62,975 nucleotides of DNA, from contig NZ_FOLO01000030.1 in NCBI RefSeq assembly GCF_900112265.1, positions 1-62,975 of the forward strand, given 5' to 3'. This stretch comes from Pseudoalteromonas denitrificans DSM 6059. Its GTDB lineage: Bacteria > Pseudomonadota > Gammaproteobacteria > Enterobacterales > Alteromonadaceae. The position numbers were made by a program, and so were the translations under genes. Below are positions 38,599 through 48,248 of this stretch, one piece after another. Each line of letters begins with the position of its first letter. The stretch's first letter is position 1. The notes beneath the pieces are model-generated. The model was not told the DNA's origin. It did no database searches and saw only the letters and a list, made by a program, of their open reading frames with translations.

Positions 38599-39336
38599 TT
38601 ATTCTGATTTTATACCAGAAATTGCATGAAGTTCGTCTAGATTTAAAATAGAGATAAACTTACCTTCAACATTTATGATATTGGCTTTTTGGAAGCGACT
38701 TAACAATCTACTGATGGTTTCAACTGTAAGGCCTAAATAATTACCTATTTCACCTCGTGTCATTGTTAATCTAAATTCTTTTTTCGAAAAACCACGTTCG
38801 CCAAATCTGTGTGATAAGTTTGCAATAAAAGCAGCTAATCGTTCCTCAGCAGTTTTTTTATTAAGCAGCAATAACATTTCTTGGTCGTGATTTATTTCAC
38901 TGCTCATCATACGCATTATTTGTTGGCGTAATCTCGGTAATTTACCTGATAGTTCATCTAAAGTAGTAAAGGGGATTTCACAGACCATAGCGGTTTCCAT
39001 TGCTTGTGCATAACTTTGATGTTCCATTTTATGTAAACCATCAAAACCAATAATATCACCTGCTAAATGGAAATCAGTAATTTGCTCGTCACCTTGCTCT
39101 GAAATTGTATATGACTTAAATGACCCAGAACGAACAGCAAAAATTGAATTCAACTTCTTGCCAGCCTCAAACAATAAATCACCTTTATGAAAAGGTTTTT
39201 TACGTTCAATAATGTCATCAAGCTTACCCATTTCGTTTTCATTGAGTGTGACTGGTAAACACAGCTGGCTGATGCTGCAACTATTACAGCTAATTTGGCA
39301 ACCAGAGTTTACAGGTATTTTATTTTTAAGGTCCAT
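38599..39336 (-). CDS. fnr: FNR-type oxygen-sensing transcription regulator
   Basis: A 245-residue Crp/Fnr regulator that binds DNA when its [4Fe-4S] cluster is intact without oxygen. The cluster ligands are Cys17, Cys20 and Cys26 (spacing as in E. coli FNR) and Cys119 (AMVCEIPF); Cys13 is extra. The cyclic-nucleotide-type barrel spans about 45-140 and the DNA-recognition helix reads [14 protein letters not shown], giving the E-SR contacts for TTGAT half-sites. It follows the cbb3 maturation genes and precedes uspE. In Shewanella the equivalent is called EtrA. Confidence 0.95.
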   Translation of the reverse strand: MDLKNKIPVNSGCQISCNSCSISQLCLPVTLNENEMGKLDDIIERKKPFHKGDLLFEAGKKLNSIFAVRSGSFKSYTISEQGDEQITDFHLAGDIIGFDGLHKMEHQSYAQAMETAMVCEIPFTTLDELSGKLPRLRQQIMRMMSSEINHDQEMLLLLNKKTAEERLAAFIANLSHRFGERGFSKKEFRLTMTRGEIGNYLGLTVETISRLLSRFQKANIINVEGKFISILNLDELHAISGIKSE

Positions 39337-39370
39337 TGAAAGTCCGTCTAGATTAAACTACATGTATAGA

Positions 39371-40045
39371 TTAATGCAGGGCGTTTTTGGTTGCAATAGT
39401 TAATAAGTATAAACCGTAAAATACTAAGATATTCCCTAATATCATACGAATAATGGTGTTATTTAACCATTTTTTGATACTTTGTGCTGCAAAACCAAAT
39501 CCTATCATGGCAGGCAATGTGCCTAATGCAAAACTGGCCATAAATAATGCACCAGATATTGCATTTTGTGTCGTAATAGCCCAAGTGAGTGCAGAATAAA
39601 CTAAACCACAGGGCAGCCAACCCCATAATGCACCGTAAGCGAGTGCTTTTTTCTTTGAATTCAAAGGTAATAAGTATTTATTAAATTTAACTATGTGTTG
39701 CCATATTGCATATTTTCCAAATTTCTCTAACCAATTTAAACTTGCTGCTAATCGCATAATATATAAACCAACAAGTACCATAAAAAGGCCACTAATAAAG
39801 GATAATATAAGTGAGAAATTATTCGATTGAGAGGCAAAAATAGCGCTGATCCCTCCCACTAAAGCACCTGCAATACTATAACTGATCAAGCGTCCAAAAT
39901 TATAAAGTAAGGTGAATTGTTGTGCTTTTGTTTTGTCTTCTATTGCAAATTGTAATGAAGATGCAATACCACCGCACATCGCAATACAATGTCCACTACC
40001 TGCTAGACCCATAAAAAATGCCGTTAAAAATAAAGATTCTGTCAT
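39371..40045 (-). CDS. TauE/SafE-like membrane protein of the cbb3 cluster
   Basis: A 224-residue membrane protein with about six helices. It has GLAGSGHCIAMCGGI at 14-28 and GWLPCGLVYSALTWA in the second half, the paired His/Cys motifs of a UreH-like subgroup of the sulfite exporter TauE/SafE family. Members of this subgroup often sit with cco genes and are suspected in copper handling for the oxidase; that role is inferred. Its ATG overlaps the ccoS stop as ATGA. Confidence 0.8.
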   Translation of the reverse strand: MTESLFLTAFFMGLAGSGHCIAMCGGIASSLQFAIEDKTKAQQFTLLYNFGRLISYSIAGALVGGISAIFASQSNNFSLILSFISGLFMVLVGLYIMRLAASLNWLEKFGKYAIWQHIVKFNKYLLPLNSKKKALAYGALWGWLPCGLVYSALTWAITTQNAISGALFMASFALGTLPAMIGFGFAAQSIKKWLNNTIIRMILGNILVFYGLYLLTIATKNALH

Positions 40046-40260
40046 TTTTGTTGATTATCATCTTGATTATCATCTTGATTTTGTGTTTTTTTTGTAATTG
40101 TGGAATTCTGATTTTGTGCTTGGTTATCATCAAATAATATACTGTGTGCTTGCTTATCTAAATCAGAAAATTGTTCACTTTTGACGGCCCAGAAAAAAAC
40201 AGCAATCGCTATTATTACAAATATAATTGCAATTGGAATTAATACGTAAATTATGCTCAT
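40042..40260 (-). CDS. ccoS: cbb3 oxidase maturation protein CcoS
   Basis: A 72-residue protein with one N-terminal membrane helix followed by FFWAVKSEQFSDLDKQAHSILFDD, the CcoS signature. It is needed for cofactor insertion into the cbb3 oxidase. The C-terminal tail is a low-complexity QNQDDNQDDNQQK stretch made by a 12-base tandem repeat, and is longer than in most relatives. It lies between ccoI (12-base gap) and the TauE/SafE gene (overlap). Confidence 0.9.
   Translation of the reverse strand: MSIIYVLIPIAIIFVIIAIAVFFWAVKSEQFSDLDKQAHSILFDDNQAQNQNSTITKKTQNQDDNQDDNQQK
40051..40080. repeat. 12-bp tandem repeat inside ccoS
   Basis: TTGATTATCATC occurs twice in full (40051-40062, 40063-40074) and once as a half unit (40075-40080). 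Each unit adds four residues (of the type NQDD) to the CcoS tail without changing frame. Confidence 0.85.
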
Positions 40261-40272
40261 TACTTCAATACC

Positions 40273-42687
40273 TTATAATGGTTTTAATAATCTTAATGAA
40301 TTTGAAATAACAATAATAGAGCTAGCAGACATGCCAATAACGGCCATCCAAGGTTGTACCATGCCCATTGCTGCCAAAGGTAGTATTGCACTATTGTAGA
40401 CAAGAGATAAAGTTAGATTTTGTTTAACTATGACTCGTGTTTTTCGACTGATCTCTAACAGATGTTTTATTGAACTTAAATCACTATTTAATAATACAAT
40501 ATCAGCTGTATTTTTAGAGATATCCGCACCAGACTCCATTGCGATAGATAAGTGTGCGGTATTAAATACTGGACTATCATTAACCCCATCACCGACCATA
40601 GCAACAACATGACCTTGTTTTATTAAACTCGAAACCTGATCTTGTTTATCTTTTGGACTGCACCCAACTTTTACATGATTGATTGTTAGTACATTTGCTA
40701 ATGAATACCCTGCCTGTGATGGGTCACCTGTGATTAAGTGTGTATTTATCTTTTGGTCATTAAGATAGTGTATTAAAGCTTTTGCTTGATCTCGGGTTTT
40801 ATCTTCAAGTTCAAAAGCTGCAACTGCTTTTTTATTAATATATAAAACAACTTGAACAGGCAAGTCTAATGTTTCAAACCATGCATTTTTACCTATTGCA
40901 ATCATTTGTCCGTTATATAAAGCTTGTATGCCAAAGCCTGTTTTTACACTGACATCATCAAGTGCATGTATTTTTGATGTATCAAACTCAAAGGCCTTTG
41001 CTATGGGGTGTTGAGAATGAAACTCAAGCGCTGATGCGAGAGCTAAAATTGTATTTTGATCGTATTGCGTGTTTAAAAAGTGTGTCTTTTTAAGTGTGAA
41101 GCAGCCTTCCGTGAGCGTACCTGTTTTATCAAATGCAATGGAATTGATTTTTGTTAAAGTCTCAAGTACATGAGCTTTTTTAATAAGTACCCCTTTCTTC
41201 GTCAAGTTTGCAACGCCGCAGGTCAGAGCGGTAGGTATTGCAAGGCTTAATGCACAGGGGCAAGTTGCGACTAATACGGAGATAGTGATCCAAAATGCAT
41301 GTTCTGGGTCAATTTGATACCAGTAAGTTGCAGTGATACACGCAACAACAAGTAATGACGCAACAAACCACTGGGCTATTTTATCAGTAATTTCAGCAAG
41401 TTTAGGTCGATTTGTCAGAGCTTTATTTTGTAAACTTACAATTTGATTGATTAATGTATGTGATCCAAGTTGATTCACATTAATTTTAATTAAACCATCA
41501 TGATTTGTTGTGCCGGCATAAACTTGTACATTAATCGTTTTGTTAACAGGAGCATGTTCACCTGTCATCATGGACTCATCAACCGATGTTTCACCTTCTA
41601 TAATAAAACCGTCAGCAGGAATAATTTCCCCTGGTTTAACTAAAACTATATCGTTAAGTTTTAGTTTTTTAGCTGCAATGATGTTTTCCTCTAAATTGTT
41701 TATTACACGTGCAGTTAAGGGAAGTAATTTTTGTAGATTAGATGTAAATTCACTGGCTTTAAGGCGTGCCCTAAACTCTAAATACTTACCGAGTAACAAT
41801 AAAAAGGTGAACATGCATATAGATTCAAAATATACTTCACCTGTATTGGAAATAGTGGCCCAGGTGCTTGCAGCATATGCACCAAAAATGGCTAAGGACA
41901 CAGGTAAATCCATATTAAGTTGTTTGGCTTTAAGCGCCCGTACTGCACTAGTTAAAAAGGGAAGGGCGGAGTATAAAATGACTGGAGATGCTAAGACAAA
42001 ACTGATCCATCTGAAGTATTGTTCAAAGTCATCCTCCATATCGGAAAACATATCAAAGTATAAGGCAAAGGCAAACATCATCACCTGCATCGTCATTATG
42101 CCAGCAACGCCTAAACGTCGAACATAAGATTTGGCTACGTGTTGTTTTTGTGCTTCTTCTATATCTGGTTGAAATGGGTAAGCTTTATAGCCGATTTTAG
42201 CTAGAGACTCTATGATAGTACTGAGTTTAAGATTGGACTTATCCCACATGATCATGGCGCGATGTGTAGAGGTATTCACATCGACTCTTGAAATATATCC
42301 CAGTGATAATAACTGTTTTTCAATTAACCAGGCACAAGCAGCGCAACTAATGCCCTCAACACTCAGTAAAACCTCACTTAAGTCTCCTGTTTGATTAATG
42401 AAGTCAGATTGAATATCTTCATCATCATAACTTTTGAACATCTGTAATTGCTCAGGTATTAACTCTTGTACTTTACCAGCAGCAGTGGTTCTAAATTTAT
42501 AATAATCTGTCATACCTGAAGAAATGATCGATTCAGCAACAGCTTGACAGCCAATACAGCAAACAGCTTGCGCTTGATTTTGGTAATCAACTGTTTGAAT
42601 AAACCCCAAAGGAATGCTTTCAAGACAATGAAAACATTCAGATTGTGATGAAGAAGAAGCATGAGACTGTTCACTGGGGTATGTCAT
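40273..42687 (-). CDS. ccoI: Copper-transporting P1B-type ATPase CcoI/FixI
   Basis: An 804-residue P-type ATPase supplying copper for cbb3 oxidase assembly. An N-terminal Cys cluster (CFHCLESIP and CCIGCQAV) and a heavy-metal domain with CAACAWL are followed by eight membrane helices including the ion motif TCPCALSLA. The phosphorylation site is DKTGTLTEG and the hinge MVGDGVNDSP. The extra N-terminal cysteines distinguish FixI-type from CopA-type pumps. It lies four bases after ccoH. Confidence 0.95.
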   Translation of the reverse strand: MTYPSEQSHASSSSQSECFHCLESIPLGFIQTVDYQNQAQAVCCIGCQAVAESIISSGMTDYYKFRTTAAGKVQELIPEQLQMFKSYDDEDIQSDFINQTGDLSEVLLSVEGISCAACAWLIEKQLLSLGYISRVDVNTSTHRAMIMWDKSNLKLSTIIESLAKIGYKAYPFQPDIEEAQKQHVAKSYVRRLGVAGIMTMQVMMFAFALYFDMFSDMEDDFEQYFRWISFVLASPVILYSALPFLTSAVRALKAKQLNMDLPVSLAIFGAYAASTWATISNTGEVYFESICMFTFLLLLGKYLEFRARLKASEFTSNLQKLLPLTARVINNLEENIIAAKKLKLNDIVLVKPGEIIPADGFIIEGETSVDESMMTGEHAPVNKTINVQVYAGTTNHDGLIKINVNQLGSHTLINQIVSLQNKALTNRPKLAEITDKIAQWFVASLLVVACITATYWYQIDPEHAFWITISVLVATCPCALSLAIPTALTCGVANLTKKGVLIKKAHVLETLTKINSIAFDKTGTLTEGCFTLKKTHFLNTQYDQNTILALASALEFHSQHPIAKAFEFDTSKIHALDDVSVKTGFGIQALYNGQMIAIGKNAWFETLDLPVQVVLYINKKAVAAFELEDKTRDQAKALIHYLNDQKINTHLITGDPSQAGYSLANVLTINHVKVGCSPKDKQDQVSSLIKQGHVVAMVGDGVNDSPVFNTAHLSIAMESGADISKNTADIVLLNSDLSSIKHLLEISRKTRVIVKQNLTLSLVYNSAILPLAAMGMVQPWMAVIGMSASSIIVISNSLRLLKPL

Positions 42688-42690
42688 ATG

Positions 42691-43185
42691 TTACTTATAT
42701 TTTGGCGAGATTTTGAATGCTTTATCGTATGGTAATTTGATTGTTTCTTTTAATTTCCAAATGCTATCAAAAGGTTCAATAAAAACTGTGAATCTACCAT
42801 CGATGATTTTATCTGTAAGCCCTGTAAATTCACCATTACCATTTTTAGTCAACATTAGAGTGAAATCATTTGATTTTATAGTTTTATGATAAAAAGAAAC
42901 TTTTAAAGAAGGAACATTTTTGTTATCACCTTTGGTAAATTTAAATGAGACTGTATCTTCATTAATTTTAAGGTCGCCATGTAAATAAAGTGCTTTTGCT
43001 TTATCAAATTTAGCTAAATCAAGATTGATTGCTTTGCCTTTTTTATAATAATCATCAACAACCATATCTGGAGTATTAGTAAAAGCAATATATACAAAAA
43101 TACTACAGGCAATGACTGTTGCTACTGGAAAAAAAAGTAAGAACCAAGGCCAGAATTGTTTATACCATGGAAGAATTTTTGTCAT
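42691..43185 (-). CDS. ccoH: cbb3 oxidase maturation protein CcoH/FixH
   Basis: A 164-residue protein with one membrane helix (WFLLFFPVATVIACSIFVYIAF) and a periplasmic beta domain. The segment TPDMVVDDYYKKGKAINLDL is the FixH hallmark. It assists cbb3 complex assembly. The frame extends seven codons upstream to a TTG, but the ATG at 43185 gives the usual MTKILPWYKQFWPW start. It precedes ccoI and ccoS; ccoG, often found here, is absent. Confidence 0.9.
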   Translation of the reverse strand: MTKILPWYKQFWPWFLLFFPVATVIACSIFVYIAFTNTPDMVVDDYYKKGKAINLDLAKFDKAKALYLHGDLKINEDTVSFKFTKGDNKNVPSLKVSFYHKTIKSNDFTLMLTKNGNGEFTGLTDKIIDGRFTVFIEPFDSIWKLKETIKLPYDKAFKISPKYK

Positions 43186-43260
43186 TTTATGAAGATACTT
43201 AATCAAATAAATTTGGTGGCATTTTACTTGAATTTACGGCAAAAGCATAGATTTTAGGCA

Positions 43261-43287
43261 TAAAAAAAGCCTCCAAAAGGAGGCTTT
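43261..43287 (-). terminator. Terminator after ccoNOQP
   Basis: AAAGCCTCC and GGAGGCTTT form a 9-bp stem around four bases, with TTTTT after the stem on the minus strand. It separates the structural operon from ccoHIS. Confidence 0.9.
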
Positions 43288-43304
43288 CAAATCATAAAAT
43301 ATGA

Positions 43305-44270
43305 TTACTTAGAATTAGATAAGCTATAAACATAAGCACTAATTAAATGTACTTTATCTTCACCTAAAATCTCTTTCCAAGCTGGCATAACACCGGCACG
43401 ACCTTTAGCGATAGAGTCTTCAACAGCACGTTGAGAACCACCATATAACCAAACTTTATCAGTTAAATCAGGTGCACCAAATGGTAGGTTATGGGCAAAA
43501 GAGCCTTTTCCGTCAGCACCATGACATGCTGAACACATAGCAAATTTTGCTTCTCCGGCTTTTGCATCTTTTTGATTTACCTTACGACCTGATAGACTCA
43601 ATACATGCGCAGTCATTTCTTTAACGCCTTGGTCACCAAGCGCACCATGCCAAGGTGGCATTTGTGCATTACGGCCATTTAAGATAGATTCTTTTATCTT
43701 AGCTGGCGTACCACCGTATAACCAATCTGTATCGGTTAGGTTAGGGTAGCCTTGTCCGCCTCGGGCATCAGAACCATGGCATTGTGCACAGTTTTGTGAA
43801 AACAAGCGCTGACCGATTTCTAATGCCTTTTCATCACCAACTAGATCTGGAATATCACGCTTAGCAAAAGATTCGAATAAAGGTCCAAATTTTTCGTCCG
43901 CGTTACGCATTTCAACATCAAGTTGTACTGTTTTACCAGCAGCTTTAGCATCAATCACAGCTTGCTTGGATTCAGCTAAAGATTTAATACCTTGGTTTGA
44001 ACTTGTCCATTGGCCTAACCCTTCCCAGTTACCTAAACCAGGATAAGCTGCTAGGTAATATACAGCCCAAACAAACGTAGCGAAGAACATGTATGTCCAC
44101 CACTTTGGTAGTGGATTGTTTAATTCTTCAATACCATCAAATTGATGGCCACAGCTTTCGCCTTCCTCAACACCAGCATAATTTTTAAGGTTCCATACTA
44201 ATAAACCAAAAATTAAAACTAAACACGCTAGTGTTAAAACGACGACCCATATGCTCCAAAAGCTAGTCAT
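43305..44270 (-). CDS. ccoP: cbb3 cytochrome oxidase diheme subunit III
   Basis: A 321-residue membrane-anchored diheme cytochrome c that passes electrons to CcoO/CcoN. Two N-terminal membrane segments (about 5-27 and 57-76) are followed by two cytochrome c domains with heme sites CAQCH (near 161) and CSACH (near 246). Methionine axial ligands are likely in AQMPPWHG and GVMPAWKE. Its start overlaps ccoQ as ATGA, and it ends before a strong terminator. Confidence 0.96.
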   Translation of the reverse strand: MTSFWSIWVVVLTLACLVLIFGLLVWNLKNYAGVEEGESCGHQFDGIEELNNPLPKWWTYMFFATFVWAVYYLAAYPGLGNWEGLGQWTSSNQGIKSLAESKQAVIDAKAAGKTVQLDVEMRNADEKFGPLFESFAKRDIPDLVGDEKALEIGQRLFSQNCAQCHGSDARGGQGYPNLTDTDWLYGGTPAKIKESILNGRNAQMPPWHGALGDQGVKEMTAHVLSLSGRKVNQKDAKAGEAKFAMCSACHGADGKGSFAHNLPFGAPDLTDKVWLYGGSQRAVEDSIAKGRAGVMPAWKEILGEDKVHLISAYVYSLSNSK

Positions 44271-44452
44271 TTCTCAGACTCCTTTTTTTTATCGTTAATT
44301 GTCGTTTTGTGTTTATTTTCATCTTCAAAAATGGCATTGGCAGCTTCATCAAATTTTGACTTACTACGTTTACTAAATGCCCACCAAACGATAACAATAA
44401 ATAGTACCATTAAGACCAGAGTAAAAATTCCTCTGAATGTTCCGTAATCCAT
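44267..44452 (-). CDS. ccoQ: cbb3 oxidase small subunit IV
   Basis: A 61-residue protein with one membrane helix (IFTLVLMVLFIVIVWWAFS) and a charged C-terminal tail. CcoQ stabilises the cbb3 core and is not strictly needed for activity. The opening MDYGTFRGIFT is typical. It lies between ccoO (21-base gap) and ccoP (four-base overlap). Confidence 0.92.
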   Translation of the reverse strand: MDYGTFRGIFTLVLMVLFIVIVWWAFSKRSKSKFDEAANAIFEDENKHKTTINDKKKESEK

Positions 44453-44473
44453 AATTCTTTAACCTATAAAAAA

Positions 44474-45094
44474 TTATTTCAGATGAGTACCAAGCTGCTG
44501 TAAGTACGCAATTAAGGCTTGCATTTCTGTTTTACCTTTAACTGCGGCTTTAGCACCTGCAATATCTTCATCCGTATATGGCACACCAAAGCCTTTAAAT
44601 ACTTCAAGCTTTTTAGCTATTAATTCACCATCAAGTACATTCTCATCTAACCAAGGAAAACCAGGCATATTAGACTCAGGTACTACTGAACGTGGATCCA
44701 TTAAATGTGCATATTGCCAATCATCAGAATAACGTTGGCCAACACGTGCTAAATCAGGGCCAGTACGTTTAGAACCCCACTGAAATGGGTGATTCCAAAC
44801 ACTTTCACCTGCAACAGAGTAGTGACCGTAACGTTCAACTTCATCACGAAATGGACGGATCATTTGTGAGTGACAGTTATAACAACCTTCACGCACATAA
44901 ATATCTCGACCTTCCATTTCTAAAGCGCTTAGCGGACGTAAGCCATCAACAGGTTCAGTGGTATCTTTTTGAAACATAAGTGGCGTTATTTCAACTAAAG
45001 CACCAAAACTGATTGCAAAAATCGTTAATATTGCGAATAAACCAACATTTTTTTCAACGATTTCATGTTTATTTTGCGAATTATTTTGACTCAT
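44474..45094 (-). CDS. ccoO: cbb3 cytochrome oxidase monoheme subunit II
   Basis: A 206-residue monoheme cytochrome c subunit anchored by one N-terminal helix (about 14-36). The heme site is [12 protein letters not shown] with GHYSVAGE and [14 protein letters not shown] after it, the CcoO signature. The axial Met is probably in [11 protein letters not shown]. It lies 10 bases after ccoN. Confidence 0.96.
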   Translation of the reverse strand: MSQNNSQNKHEIVEKNVGLFAILTIFAISFGALVEITPLMFQKDTTEPVDGLRPLSALEMEGRDIYVREGCYNCHSQMIRPFRDEVERYGHYSVAGESVWNHPFQWGSKRTGPDLARVGQRYSDDWQYAHLMDPRSVVPESNMPGFPWLDENVLDGELIAKKLEVFKGFGVPYTDEDIAGAKAAVKGKTEMQALIAYLQQLGTHLK

Positions 45095-45104
45095 ATTCTA
45101 CCCC

Positions 45105-46529
45105 TTATGCCGGATGTACTTCAGCTTCAAGTGAATCTTTTTCAGCTGAAACCGTTTTAAGTACGTTATAAAGCATGATCACCATACCAGTAACGATGAA
45201 TACGCCACCAACAAAACGCATGAAGTAGAACGGGTATGAAGCTTCAAGTGATTGCACAAAGCTATACATTAAAGTACCGTCAGAGTTAACTGCACGCCAC
45301 ATTAAGCCTTGCATAACACCTGAGATCCACATAGCTACGATATAAAGTACAACACCGATTGTATGTAACCAGAAATGTGTATTAATGAGCTTAGTGCTAT
45401 ACATACGGCCTTGACTAAATAAGTTTGGTACTAAATGATAAACAGCACCAATAGATACCATAGCTACCCAACCTAAAGCACCTGAATGTACGTGACCAAC
45501 AGTCCAGTCAGTGTAATGCGAAAGGGCATTTACTGATTTGATTGCCATCATCGGACCTTCAAATGTAGACATACCATAGAATGAAAGAGATACAACTAAG
45601 AAACGTAAAATAGGATCATGGCGCAGTTTATGCCAAGCACCAGATAACGTCATAATACCATTAATCATACCGCCCCAAGATGGTACAAATAAGATAATAG
45701 ACATAACCATACCTAAAGATTGCGTCCAATCAGGTAAAGCTGTGTAATGTAAATGGTGAGGACCAGCCCAAATGTATAAAGATACTAATGCCCAGAAGTG
45801 AACCACTGATAGACGATAAGAATATACAGGACGACCAGCTTGTTTTGGTACAAAATAATACATCATACCTAAAAAACCAGCTGTTAATAAGAAACCAACT
45901 GCATTATGACCGTACCACCACTGTACCATAGCATCTACGGCACCAGCATAAATCGAGTAAGATTTAGTCAGTGATACAGGGATAGCCATGCTGTTTACAA
46001 TATGTAATACAGCAACAGTTAAGATGAAACCACCATAAAACCAGTTTGCAACATAAATGTGTGATACTTTACGTTTTATTAAAGTACCAAAAAAAACAAC
46101 TGCAAAAGAGACCCAAACTATCGTGATCAATAAATCAATTGGCCATTCAAGTTCTGCATATTCTTTACCTTGAGTAATACCTAAAGGTAATGTTATAACA
46201 GCGAGTACAATTACAAGTTGCCAACCCCAAAAGGTAAATGCAGCTAATTTGTCAGAGAAAAGACGCGTTTGACAAGTACGTTGTACCACATAATATGCGG
46301 TAGCAAATAATGCACTAGTACCAAATGCGAATATAACAGCGTTCGTATGTAACGGACGCAGTCGGGAGTATGTTAACCATGGTGTGTCGAAGTTCAATGC
46401 AGGCCAAACTAATTGGGCTGCTATAAGAACACCAACACTCATACCTATAAGGCCCCAAATCACAGTCATAATTGTGAATTGGCGTACAACTTTATAGTTG
46501 TATTCTGTTTGTGATGCTACTTGGCTCAT
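45105..46529 (-). CDS. ccoN: cbb3 cytochrome oxidase catalytic subunit I
   Basis: The 474-residue heme-copper subunit with 12 membrane helices reduces oxygen to water and helps pump protons. Metal-binding histidines are visible in [29 protein letters not shown] and [11 protein letters not shown]. It is the first gene of ccoNOQP. A GGAAG lies before the ATG and an FNR-like box about 200 bases upstream, consistent with induction at low oxygen. Confidence 0.97.
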   Translation of the reverse strand: MSQVASQTEYNYKVVRQFTIMTVIWGLIGMSVGVLIAAQLVWPALNFDTPWLTYSRLRPLHTNAVIFAFGTSALFATAYYVVQRTCQTRLFSDKLAAFTFWGWQLVIVLAVITLPLGITQGKEYAELEWPIDLLITIVWVSFAVVFFGTLIKRKVSHIYVANWFYGGFILTVAVLHIVNSMAIPVSLTKSYSIYAGAVDAMVQWWYGHNAVGFLLTAGFLGMMYYFVPKQAGRPVYSYRLSVVHFWALVSLYIWAGPHHLHYTALPDWTQSLGMVMSIILFVPSWGGMINGIMTLSGAWHKLRHDPILRFLVVSLSFYGMSTFEGPMMAIKSVNALSHYTDWTVGHVHSGALGWVAMVSIGAVYHLVPNLFSQGRMYSTKLINTHFWLHTIGVVLYIVAMWISGVMQGLMWRAVNSDGTLMYSFVQSLEASYPFYFMRFVGGVFIVTGMVIMLYNVLKTVSAEKDSLEAEVHPA

Positions 46530-46836
46530 TTTCCGGCTTCCGATGCAATAAATTGCACTAAGAAATCAAATTCCTATTCAATAAAGAATAGGCCCTACTT
46601 ATTTTCAGCAAGTATATTTTTAAAATATTAAAAGATATTCTAAAAACAAACTCGAGAAACCCTTATTTTGCGGGTGAATGATAAATATTTTAACGTTAAA
46701 AAGATACCTCAATTGTGCAAAATAATGACCTTAATCAAACTATGGGTATTATCTAGTAATTTTATTTTTAATTTTGTTGTATATTTAGCTATATCATTAT
46801 AATCACTAGATTAAAAAATCGCCGGTCAGTAAATAA
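46530..46836. other. Divergent regulatory region between ccoN and a lipoprotein gene
   Basis: This 307-base gap has one FNR-like box (46725-46738). On the plus strand a TTTTAT (46760-46765) is centred 31 bases from the box centre, near the spacing of an FNR class II promoter, so the lipoprotein gene may also be under FNR. No terminator or small gene is seen. Confidence 0.5.
46725..46738 (-). promoter_or_regulatory. FNR-like box in the ccoN upstream region
   Basis: On the minus strand this reads TTGATTAAGGTCAT, matching TTGAT-N4-ATCAA at eight of ten positions. Its setting upstream of a cbb3 operon, with fnr in the same cluster, supports function. Confidence 0.6.
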
Positions 46837-47262
46837 ATGTTAAAATATAGTACGACTTTATTGGTATTGGGCTTGCTTTTAGCATGTAATTCTGAATCGA
46901 TAAAAGAAAGTAAAAATACCGAGTGTGCAAAAAATAAGCACTGTAACTATAGCGGTGGATATAGCATAGCGCTAGAAAACGAAAATATTACCCCTGAAAC
47001 CCAATTTCACATTGTATTTTCTGCGCCCAAGAATATAAAGATTCAGCAAGCTAAGTTAGAAGGGATTAACATGTATATGGGAAGTATTCCTTTATTTTTC
47101 GAATATAAAGAAGGCGCCTGGCGTGCAACGACTATGGTAGGGGCTTGTGCTGAACCAATTATGCAATGGCGTTTAACTTTAGATTTTTTAGACCAAACTA
47201 AATCAGTAAATAATGATAAGGCTCAAAATACACTTTTATACTATTTCACTTCAAAATATTAG
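46837..47262 (+). CDS. Putative lipoprotein divergent from ccoN
   Basis: A 141-residue protein with a signal ending in the lipobox LLAC (Cys17). The mature part has three more cysteines (about 29, 36 and 112) and reads GGYSIALENENITPETQFHIVFSAP, a likely beta-sandwich. I do not recognise the family. The two close Cys (CAKNKHC) could form a disulfide or bind a metal, and a copper or oxidase link is only suggested by the position across from ccoN. The ribosome-binding site is weak. Confidence 0.65.
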   Translation: MLKYSTTLLVLGLLLACNSESIKESKNTECAKNKHCNYSGGYSIALENENITPETQFHIVFSAPKNIKIQQAKLEGINMYMGSIPLFFEYKEGAWRATTMVGACAEPIMQWRLTLDFLDQTKSVNNDKAQNTLLYYFTSKY

Positions 47263-47430
47263 TTAATCAGCTATCTATAAAGTAAAGACAATTTTTATTG
47301 ATAGATATCTTAAATCAATTATTTACATTACACTTTATCGAAACATTTTGTGGTATTATTCATGATCAAATTAAAGCCGTGAATGAAAAACAGCTAATTT
47401 TTTGTATCTTTTATGAGTAACCCGAATGTA

Positions 47431-48027
47431 TTACCAGTCAATGCCTTTTAATACCTTCACACCAGAGTCAAAAGCATGTTTTACATTTTTCACTTCAGAA
47501 ACTGTATCCGCTAATTCTATTAAAGCGCGGTGTGCAGCACGCCCAGTGATCACAACACTTTGCATTTTAGGTCTATTTTCTAAAGCTGTGATGACTTCTT
47601 CTAAAGGAATATAGTTGTAAGAAACCATATAAGTAATTTCATCTAATAATACTAAATCTATAGTAGGGTCTTGCAACATGCGTCTGCATTCTTGCCAAAT
47701 GCGCAATGCAGCAGCTGTATCAGTTTCTTTATTTTGAGTTTCCCAGGTAAAACCGGTATTCATTATTTGAAACTCTACATTGTGCTGCTCTAATAAGTTA
47801 CGTTCGCCACAATCCCAGTTACCCTTAATAAATTGGGCAACAGCGCATTTTAATCCATGACCAACAGCACGCGCGACGGTACCAAATCCAGAGGTTGATT
47901 TTCCTTTTCCATTACCTGTAATCACTAATAATAAACCTTTAACAGTCTGTGCTTGGGCTATTTTATTATCTACGGTTTCTTTTAATTTTTGTTGTCGGTC
48001 ACTGTGACGATTATTTCTTTGTGTCAT
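47431..48027 (-). CDS. cobO: Cob(I)yrinic acid a,c-diamide adenosyltransferase
   Basis: A 198-residue BtuR/CobO enzyme that transfers adenosyl from ATP to cob(I)alamin. The P-loop GNGKGKST (38-45) is followed by VAQFIKGNWDCGERNLLE and VLLDEITYMVSYNYIPLEEV, family signatures. No other cobalamin gene is nearby, so it likely serves salvage for B12-dependent enzymes. I see no cobalamin riboswitch in the 220 bases upstream. Confidence 0.95.
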   Translation of the reverse strand: MTQRNNRHSDRQQKLKETVDNKIAQAQTVKGLLLVITGNGKGKSTSGFGTVARAVGHGLKCAVAQFIKGNWDCGERNLLEQHNVEFQIMNTGFTWETQNKETDTAAALRIWQECRRMLQDPTIDLVLLDEITYMVSYNYIPLEEVITALENRPKMQSVVITGRAAHRALIELADTVSEVKNVKHAFDSGVKVLKGIDW

Positions 48028-48248
48028 GATTAAATACCTATCAATAAAATTAATAACTTAACTGGAATACCTTCTTATTCATAATTCTACTTATTTGTAA
48101 GATAAAACTAAACATGCATTATTAACTTTCAGACTATTTTTTGATTTATTGGTAGTTATCGTTTTTTCCTGTTGAATGAGCGCTTTACTATTACATTACA
48201 TAATTCATTTAGTTAAAGTAGTATAAAATCAATCGGAGAATAACAACA

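Noticed and set aside
48028..48248. Cobalamin riboswitch before cobO
   Set aside because: I could not find a B12-box-like sequence or a multi-stem fold in the 220 bases upstream.
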